Assembly: GCA_030248215.1 (NCBI GenBank)
Contig: JASANG010001881.1
Location: 434,001 to 498,000, forward strand
Direction of reading: 5' to 3'
From: Enoplolaimus lenunculus
Taxonomy: Eukaryota; Nematoda; Enoplea; Enoplida; Thoracostomopsidae
Length of the DNA: 64,000 nucleotides
Part shown: piece after piece, positions 56,533 through 64,000 of the stretch
How positions within the stretch are numbered: position 1 is the stretch's first letter
Layout of the letters: every line of letters starts with the position of its first letter
Notes under the pieces: model-generated
Told to the model about the DNA's origin: nothing
Database searches by the model: none
Seen by the model: only the letters and a program-made list of their open reading frames with translations
Program-made: the position numbers and the translations under genes

Positions 56533-58670
56533 CTTTCGAACAACAAATGATTCGTCTAGTGGTCAACCAAAATTTTCATAACAGAATTTTTTGATCCTTT
56601 AGACAAATTCAAACAGGGGGGGTGAATATCTGTAAGGGGTTGCGGGCCTCTCGGTCCCCATTTTCTCCCGTTGTTGCATCCCTGCCGTCTTTCTGTTGAC
56701 CTTAAAATTATTTCGTTGCCCTGTTTTTGTCTTCCGTTGGCTTCAACTGCTCAATTTTTATTTTCATATTTCTGCTTTTGAAAAGTTTATGACATTGCAA
56801 CATTCAGTGAGTCTCAAAAACCGAAACCCAACACGACGAACCAGGCGAATGAAATCTGGGTCCGTATTCTCAAATATCTGTAGCACCAATGACCAATTGG
56901 TGATAGGTCTTGTAACTTTCGAACCAGTGAATGCTGAGGCTCAAAAATCAGTACATTTTCGCACATGATTTGCTCGACATCTGAACCAAATTTAATTTCA
57001 GCAACTGCAATAGTTAGCGAGTTTGAAAACCTATCACTAACTGATGATAGTTAGCTATACAGATTTGAGAGTACGGGCCCAGAACTCAATCTTCCTTAAA
57101 ACTCAATAGATTGTTTTAAGTCTGTTTTCGCTCAGGTTCAAATGAAATTGAATTCAAAGACAAGTCCGGTATGATTCCTGCCAAGCCGGCTATATTTCCG
57201 GCAGAGTTCGGTTGAATCTAAAAATCTCCCTGCGGTCTAATAAATAGAGCATTGGTTAGACTCAAAATACAAAATAAGATATTTCACATTATGCATATGT
57301 GTATGCAGTGAGTGAAACGCCCAACGAAACAATATCAGCTCAAAAATGGAATCGATAAAATTACGGATTACAAGTTGTCGGTCGACGAATTGTCGTATAA
57401 AGTTCTGATATCGAATCACGCTCGTATGGAAGGCACAATTAGGTATCGGTGTACTGACCCGATGGGCTGGTACGGCTTATGATATGTACGCAAATCATTG
57501 TCCAAAAGCATTCATTTTGTACTATTTCGTGTGCACAGTTTGCACTTTTAGTCACTCATACGCCATACTCGAAACGATTAAGCTTAAATTCAATTAAAAA
57601 AATTAACAAAAAATAACAAAAACTTTACGTCTCCGTGTACAAACCCGTATTCTTCAATAAAATTCAACGGCTCAAAACTGCTTATACGCATTTACAGAAG
57701 ACAATTTCAGCTTTCAAACATGGCAAAAAACTATTTGTGATCCCGTCATGATCCATCCCAAATAAGTAATATCAAATCCGTTTGTTTGTAGCTTTGATAT
57801 TTTCGACACAAACCACTGTCCACCAAACAAATCCTTGGCCCAACGCAGAGGTGCAGCTAAAGCGGACGGTACCAGATGATGATGGTCCCCTCGAACGACG
57901 TTGACAGATTTCTGCTCATATGATAAATGTTTTCTGAGCTGAGACAAATGAACATTAAATCCATATCGGCATACTTCAGTATGCGATATGACCCTCATGG
58001 CAATCCAGAAAGCTAAATACGGTCCCGGCTTAAAGGCACGAGTAATCCCCGTATTATAGACAACTCTAGCACAATGTGGCAACTATTCCTGATAAAGACC
58101 GGTGGTAAACAATTCACCGCCCCCATTTCCGGAAATACGACTACCAGTTGTATGTCCCAAAAGCCAGTCACTCGTATCACATCTCGAAATCCTGTTCCCA
58201 ATGGCTTATAGCGTTCTCTCGACATAGCGTTAGCTTAATAGTACGATTATGCTTAAGCTTTAGATTAAGGCTAGGATTAATATTAGGTTTACAATTCAAG
58301 GCTTTGCATTAAGATTAACTTTAGTTTTACAATTAAGCTTAGGATTAATCCTAGGGTCTTGAGTTTAAAATTCAACTTAACATTCGCTTTACGTCTAGCA
58401 GCATTCAGCTTTAGACTAAGATGAAATTAAAACTAAGATTATACTCAGGTTTAAAATCAGGTTTATAATTAACATTTGGATTTGGTTCAGACTTAGAATA
58501 TAGCTTAAGCTTAGAAAAAGGCTTAACCAGATTAGCACTGGACTTTGACTAACGATTAGACTTCGATTTAGCATTTGAGTTTGGATTAAGCAACGGCTTA
58601 TGCTTAGTTGTATTCATATTCAGCTTGCGATATGTCGAGTGTAACCCATAAAGCTACAATCAGGTCTTGG
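56533..58670. other. Downstream of FKTN: unassigned minus-strand frames at 57714-58225
   Basis: Two overlapping minus-strand frames (58225-58013, 70 codons; 58082-57714, 122 codons) have protein-like composition (for example YNTGITRAFKPGPYLAFW) and few stops for this AT-rich DNA. They start about 450 bases past the FKTN stop on the same strand. I recognise no family. They could be a worn gene, a terminal exon of another gene, or chance. Elsewhere, 56860-57070 and 61695-61925 share a dispersed repeat with GGGTCCGTATTCTCAAATAT. Confidence 0.3.
58240..58615. repeat. Degenerate TTAGG-like tract downstream of FKTN
   Basis: GCTTAAGCTTTAGATTAAGG, then GGATTAATATTAGG, GATTTAGCATTTGAG and similar: a much-decayed relative of the TTAGGC hexamer runs, just past the FKTN stop. 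Similar short tracts at 21720-21850, 60276-60345 and 63460-63600. Confidence 0.5.
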
Positions 58671-61600
58671 TTATCTCTTGCCAAAATGAGTCCGGTACAC
58701 ATTTGGCCAATCGTGAACGCTCCAATAACCGTTGCTAATAACGTTTTGGTGTGATTTGTACCATACAAAATCCGTCGTTTTATATGGAATGTGCCAATTT
58801 GGACCGTAGTCTGACTGTAAAAAACCCCCAAAATTACACGGAATATAAAAAAGATGACCTTTGAGATCGGCTGAACACAATTCGCCCAATCGAGGGTATG
58901 TCCATCTGAAAAATATATAATATAAGATTTAGGGTGACGCTGTACTTGCCGTACGGTGTCGTCCGTCACTGTCCGGCGTTGTCCGTCACGGTGCGATATC
59001 GTACGTGAATTACTCACCTATGACACCGTGCAGTGACGGACGGCGCCGCGCGGCAAGTATAGCGCCACTCTAAAGCGTTGCGCCGTACTTTTCGTACGGC
59101 GCCGTCCGTCACCATACGGTACGGTACGTGAGTAATTAGCGTACAATACCGCACCGTGACGTACGGCACCGGACGTCATCAAAAGTATACCGCTACCCTA
59201 AATTGAATTTTTTGAAACGTTTGAGCACGTAGGCATTTTACCTTGTAAATTACATTTATACTCCCATATATTCACCATGCTTTATTCAAAATTCTCCCGT
59301 GAACTGGCGTTCTGACTGTATTTTTCGGTACGATTCAACTATTGCAATTTTTTCGGCACGCCACTAAGCTTACGCAAGGGCATCATATATATAACTATAA
59401 CCAGTAAGCAATATATACTAAGGGTCTAAAGTAGTATTTGCCTAATTAAAGGCCGATATTATGATGACCTGAAATACGCGTTAAATACATCATCATTCGA
59501 AGACAGATGAAATTGCTGTTGCAAAAAAAGTGCACTTGCGACTTGCATAAATTGCAGCTGCAAAAACTTGCATGTGTGAATAAACGCTCTATAAACACTT
59601 GGTTACTTTAATTTTTTCCGCTGTGGAACAATCATACCACCGACCCAAGTTGTATTATCGGATTCAGTGAACAGAAAGAACAAATCAATTTTGACTCCGC
59701 TTGCGTAAACGCTCAACTCCAGCGAATCAGTTACCTAGAAAATTGATATTAAATTACTCTTAAAATATCTTAAATTTTGCAGAACGGCACAAATCTGGCC
59801 ACAGATTACGAACGTTGTTTAGTTTTACCGCACAAACGTACCCTATCCATAACAAACCTGAACCTAAGCATATGACACTGCAATAATATAAAAAGTCTGG
59901 TCGGAAACATACGCCTGCTATTAAATTAACACCAGTGCAGGGTGGAGATAAACAAGTAAGATTACAATTAAGCAGGGTTGAATGAATGACAAATATCAGT
60001 TTATATCCCGAAACGAGATGTAAAAGTTATATTCGAAACAAAATAAGCTTGAAACTTCAAAAATTGTCCGCTGTCTTTAAGGTCTCACAGGTCCGCGATG
60101 GCTCAGACCGGGGCGCAGCCTCGAGTTGTATGAATGATAATTTTCGTAAAATTTCTTACAATCAAAAATATATTAATAAAATTCAAAATACGTGTTCAAT
60201 TTTAAACAGTTGTTAAATGATAACTCGTCGCCAGACAACTTGTAATCCGCGAACATTCATCGGTTCGACAATCGCTAATCATTACGCTTAGGCTTACGAT
60301 TACACTTAGGATCAGGCTTAGGTTCATTCATTGGCTTTAGGACACTGTTGGGCGACAAGTTGTCAAATGACCAATTGTCGTAGGTTCGTGTTTGATTAAA
60401 TTGCATAAACAGTCATATTATCAAAGTACATCGCCTTTAAGAAGCCTCAAGTACTCGGTTCAAAGCAATATATCCCTACTTTGCCTAATATCCAGTACAA
60501 CTTAAATCCGCGTTCGTTGATTAGCGCTTGTTCCATTGCAGAAGAATACTGTTCAATTGGTATCATAAGATCAATATCTGTTGTATCCGGTATAAGACCA
60601 CAGTGGCGATTCCAACCTTAAAAAATACGGTTAAATAAACTTAAAACGTTAAATAGTATAGCCGGAAGTCCGTATCCGGTTCCCATAGAAAATCCATCTC
60701 CGGTTACGGTATTATTCATTTCCTGTTGTAAGTACCCTTGACAATTATGATGACTAAGGGGCGCTGACCGATAATAAATTTCTAATAACAGTTTTGGGTT
60801 TAAATTGAATTCATAACAATCACTGGGTTTCAATTAAACCTTAAATGTCGGTTCGAACACTGTAAAAAATGGTGAGTCAAATTGGCTCTCTCCGAAATAA
60901 GCTTTTCTTGACAACACAAACTGGAGTCAAATTCTACTCCGCCACAGTCAAATTCGACTAACTGAGCGATTCAGCGAACCGAGTTTGACTCTGGCGGAAT
61001 CGAATTTTGACTCAGTTTGTGTAGTCAGGAAAAGCCTTTTTCGAAGAGAATCAATTTGACTCGCCATTTTCTGCAGTGAAGGGTTGCGCTATACTCGCTG
61101 CGCGCCGCCGGAAGCCGCGTATATTAAAAATTGTCGCACGCCCATTAAATAGATTTCGTCCATATTTTGTTAACAACGTATAGCGGCGTGCGCAGCGGAC
61201 TCCGGCATAGTAAATTATAGCGCTGTTCAAACTTTAAACCAGTAGGTTTCCAACAAAAAGGTTCAAGTTGACAGATTTCAAGGAAAGACGCCGATGAAAT
61301 TTTTACCAGTTATTACTATCAGTACATGTAACAACCGGAACTTGAAAGCTAAGCGGCTAAAAATCGGATTACGGGCAGGTTAAACCTAGCGAGCAATGGA
61401 TTGTGAGCCAAGCACTCTACCAATGCGAATGCCATACGTAGCCCACGTCTCCAATCACTTTTATCGTCGACGATATATGTCGACTGCAAGTTGCCGGCTA
61501 GCATACATACAGTACATTGCACTAGAAATATTGCATGTGCACAAAAAGGACAATCATGTATCACATGCTAACTCATCCCAATTTTCAGCAAGGTCGCCCC

Positions 61601-64000
61601 TTGACAGTCCATTGTATTTTTCGAAACTTTAATAAATTTCAGAAGTTTCATAGAAGTTTAATATAACTTTATAATAAAACTACCCGCTAACACAAAGCAG
61701 GGTCCGTATTCTCAAATGTATGCAGCACCTATCACCATTTAATGATACGTCTTGCAACTTTTGAATCAGGGAATGCTGAGGCTCAAAATCATCACATTTT
61801 CGCATATGATTCGTTCTACTCTTGTACCAATTTTGAGTTCAACAATTGCAATAGTTAGTGAGTTTTACAACCTGATACTAAATGATGATAGATGCTATAC
61901 ATATTTGACAATATGGACCCAGGTATTAATGTTTTAAAACGACCGTAACCGCTGAAGAGATATGGATGGAAATGACGCCACAGTGGAATTTATTCGACGC
62001 GACAGGCGAAGTATTTTGACTTTAAAAGTATTTCATTTTAGCAAAATTTTCAAAAAATTCATTTCAGCTTGTATTTATTACTAATTTGAGAATTTTTTCA
62101 CGTATTTCAGTAAATATTCGTTTTTCGTTTCCGATATTTTCACTGCGCAGTCCGATGCTTACCGAGCAGTGTTCCACCAAACAAAATCGGTGTTGCGTTG
62201 AATTGAAGTAAAAAATTACGAAAATACACCAGTCGTTCAAACTGTTCATCGTTGATGACATTTTCAACAGTCGATCCGTAGTGAGATTTCATCGCAGTAG
62301 CAAGCGATTCATTGCAGGGTATAAAATTTGAATTTTTTGATATTTTTAAAAATTGTTCAATATTTGTCGGCAAAATTAAAGGAAATGTTGTTGTTGTTGT
62401 TGTTGTTTTGGAAACAACTGTCGGAAATGAAAACTTTGTCAAAGAGGCTTCCAATAAACTACGCAGATGTTCAGTGTAGCTTGAATTTGGAGCAACTGAT
62501 GGTTGTGGTTGTTGCTGGTGGCGATCGTAGTTCGTGTACTGTAACCGTTGATCGGATATGTTGACTGAGACGACTGTGGTCCCAAAACTGAAATAATTAA
62601 AAATTTGTCAGTCTTTTGACTTATAATTTAATAACATTTGTGAACATAAAAAAATATGGTTTAGTGTGGGGTTAAGCTTATATACTTCATGTTTACAGTT
62701 AAATTTTGAAAATTTTCGCTAAAACTTTTTGAATCCAAATGAGTAAATGTAGGCTTTGAAAATAGATTTTGTTAAATGTTGTATTTGAACGTGGAATGAT
62801 TTGAGGAGCTGTTGATGTGAACCCAGAAATGTCCCGGAGGGCACTTTCAGTTTGCATCAGCCAATGATTTGTTTTCAATTCAAATTTGATTAACAAATAT
62901 GCCTTAATTTGCAAAAATATCCAATCAAATTACAGTTTTTCCCGTTGCGATATCGAATGAAATCCGTCGAAAAATTAATTAATTCCAAAAACAGTTCACT
63001 TTTCACCGACAGAATATGGATTCAGAACTGAGACTTACGGCAAAAACGCAGTTGGTCGGATTGCTATTTGCTCGTTTGGCAAATTGCAACGATGAAAGAA
63101 CCAATAATGCTGGCGTAATTCCATTTGAATAACGACCAACTGGACGTGGTTGTAAGCGCTGATTGGATGAAACACTACGCATGTTAACCCTTCCGTTGAT
63201 TGGTGCGTCCAATGTGACGGTAACAACGGCTATAAAAACAACAAAAACAAACATACCAACATAACGTCATTCACCATAATTACAAATCGACTCAATAGAC
63301 TCGTTCAGCTCATTCCTTATATTCCAAAGTTCAATTTGTCCAGTTAAGCATAGTCCTAATCTCAACGCAAACCCTGTAACCTGTACAGCAATCACTCAGA
63401 CCATCCTTTAAACTTATCATCGTAACACTCATTGAAATTCCAACTGTCGGTTTAAACCGTATGCTTAAGGTTAAACCTAAGCCTAAACGGTAATATTCAT
63501 ACTGAACCGCAAGGTTGTATCTAAAGTTGATCCTAAGCGGAGACCTCGAGCTTAAGCCTAAACTGTAAACCTAAATCTATTCTGTACTCAGGAGCCTAAC
63601 GCTAAGCTATTAACAAATTAACCGTACCAAAACGAACCTTTACCACCGACACAAAACTGGTCATATTTTCGCGAGCAAATGTCAAACTTCGTAACGGCAG
63701 TTGAACTTGAGGCAGTTGAGTTTTGATTTCGGCCAGTGTTAAATTCCGTTGCCACAATTGGATCACTCGCAACACGACGGGATCAACCAATAAACCATGA
63801 AATCCGTTTGGGATTGCAGCCAAAACGCGCCACAAATCATCAGAAAATATCGTTGAAATTAGTCCTGTTGTTATCATCAATGGTTCTTTTGAAGTGTTGC
63901 CGATTTCAACGATCGGCGGCGTCTTCAATCTTTCTAATGTATTGCTTTTGTGGGTTTCATTTCTTTGAAGTCCGCCGACACCAGTTTCGTTCGTCCAATT
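58671..64000 (-). CDS. FKTN: Fukutin (ribitol-5-phosphate transferase family), six exons, 5' end beyond window
   Basis: Exons in transcript order: 64000(edge)-63644, 63229-63039, 62587-62163, 60616-60480, 59734-59607, 58905-58671 (stop). Every intron reads GT-AG and the phases fit at each junction (0, 2, 1, 0, 2). Family hallmarks: LWRVLAAIPNGFHGLLVDP in the first visible exon; VVFH in the second; LFGGTLLG joined across an intron to WNRHCGLIPDTTDIDLMIP, which carries the DxD-type nucleotidyltransferase motif; LGK-VTDSLELS; and a C-terminus NWHIPYKTTD...NGYWSVHDW that resembles vertebrate fukutin (WKIPVKTWD...NGIWPISEW). The third exon encodes a Thr run made by a CAA/ACA microsatellite. Known for the family: a type II Golgi membrane enzyme that adds ribitol-5-phosphate to the core M3 O-mannosyl glycan of alpha-dystroglycan. 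The membrane anchor exon is not in the window. FKRP is a less likely alternative because its C-terminus differs. Confidence 0.88.
58928..59202. mobile_element. Two tandem GC-rich foldback elements in the last FKTN intron
   Basis: First copy 58928-59072: TAGGGTGACGCTGTACTTGC to GCAAGTATAGCGCCACTCTA. Second copy 59072-59202: AAAGCGTTGCGCCGTACTTT to AAAGTATACCGCTACCCTA. Both fold back on themselves with CGTCCGTCAC / GTGACGGACG arms. They lie just inside the intron, beside the acceptor of the last exon. Confidence 0.6.
60858..61078. mobile_element. Foldback MITE (221 bp)
   Basis: CACTGTAAAAAATGGTGAGT at the left is matched in inverse by ACTCGCCATTTTCTGCAGTG at the right. The arms stay complementary for about 100 bp (AGTCAAATT, CTCCGAAAAAGGCTTTTC), leaving a small centre. 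Lies in an FKTN intron. Confidence 0.7.
61079..61222. mobile_element. GC-rich foldback element in an FKTN intron
   Basis: AGGGTTGCGCTATACTCGCT to TATAGCGCT with GCGCGCCGCCGGAAGCCGC and GGCGTGCGCAGCGGACTCCG arms. Directly abuts the foldback element at 60858-61078. Confidence 0.5.
61380..61618 (-). mobile_element. tRNA-derived SINE copy in an FKTN intron
   Basis: Inverted and diverged: CACTCTACCAATGCGAATGC, GTCGACGATATATGTCGACT, AGCATACATACAGTACATTG, ATGTATCACATGCTAAC, ending GGTCGCCCCTTGACAGTCCA. Confidence 0.6.

Larger units (their letters stand above)
60617..62162. other. Largest visible FKTN intron (1.5 kb)
   Basis: Contains the foldback MITE, a GC-rich foldback element, an inverted SINE and a dispersed repeat at 61695-61925: three transposon classes within one intron. 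Splice sites are GT (62162-62161) and AG (60618-60617). Confidence 0.75.

Noticed and set aside
58604-59017. 137-codon minus-strand frame
   Set aside because: Overlaps the true last FKTN exon in another frame and runs through its acceptor into the foldback element.
62699-62914. Possible extra FKTN exon (71-codon frame)
   Set aside because: The exons on either side (63229-63039 and 62587-62163) join directly in phase and give sensible fukutin sequence without it.

Overview
The window is animal (metazoan) nuclear DNA. It is AT-rich, gene-poor and crowded with transposable elements. The eukaryotic signs are a multi-exon fukutin gene with GT-AG introns whose phases fit exon to exon, tRNA-derived SINEs, several families of short inverted-repeat transposons and one giant LTR element. 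I cannot fix the lineage beyond an invertebrate-looking metazoan. One dispersed repeat family carries TTAGGC-like tracts, the nematode-type telomere hexamer, but these tracts sit inside mobile elements and are not a telomere.

Layout. 1-22.9 kb: no convincing gene. It holds short non-autonomous DNA transposons (a CAGGGTG-ended hAT-like family with 8-bp target duplications, GC-rich foldback elements, a TA-target element), a duplicated block at 5.1-6.6 kb, two inverted copies of a tRNA-like element with inverted ends, and a SINE cluster at 16.4-18.3 kb. 22.9-23.8 kb: a minus-strand single-coding-exon gene for a 252-residue Ser/Tyr/Arg-rich basic protein that I do not recognise. 23.9-27.9 kb: more short transposons, including a hAT-like copy with a perfect 8-bp duplication and a 931-bp inverted-repeat element.

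27,899-51,797: a 23.9-kb LTR element. Its two direct LTRs are unusually long (6,691 and 6,685 bp), start TG and end CA, and are flanked by a 4-bp ATAT duplication. Each LTR has a CCAAT/TATA promoter, a downstream AATAAA, and an array of about 180-bp repeats each carrying a small palindrome. The 10.5-kb interior has no reverse transcriptase or integrase that I can recognise. It has one long, GC-rich, intact reading frame (534 codons) that I cannot assign to a family, preceded by a CAA-rich leader, and two copies of an apparently structured RNA motif with compensating base changes. It looks young and non-autonomous (LARD-like) and is the most interesting item in the window.

51.8-58.6 kb: nested transposons, including a 1,073-bp inverted-repeat element full of an AAAATTTGAATTTTCC-like repeat inserted into a TTAGGC-type element. 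58,671-64,000: the 3' two-thirds or so of a fukutin (FKTN) gene on the minus strand. Six exons can be placed and the 5' end lies beyond the window. Fukutin acts in the Golgi on the O-mannosyl glycan of dystroglycan. The two host genes are 35 kb apart with the LTR element between them, and nothing in the sequence links their functions.

All identifications come from reading the sequence by eye. Identity figures are estimates.
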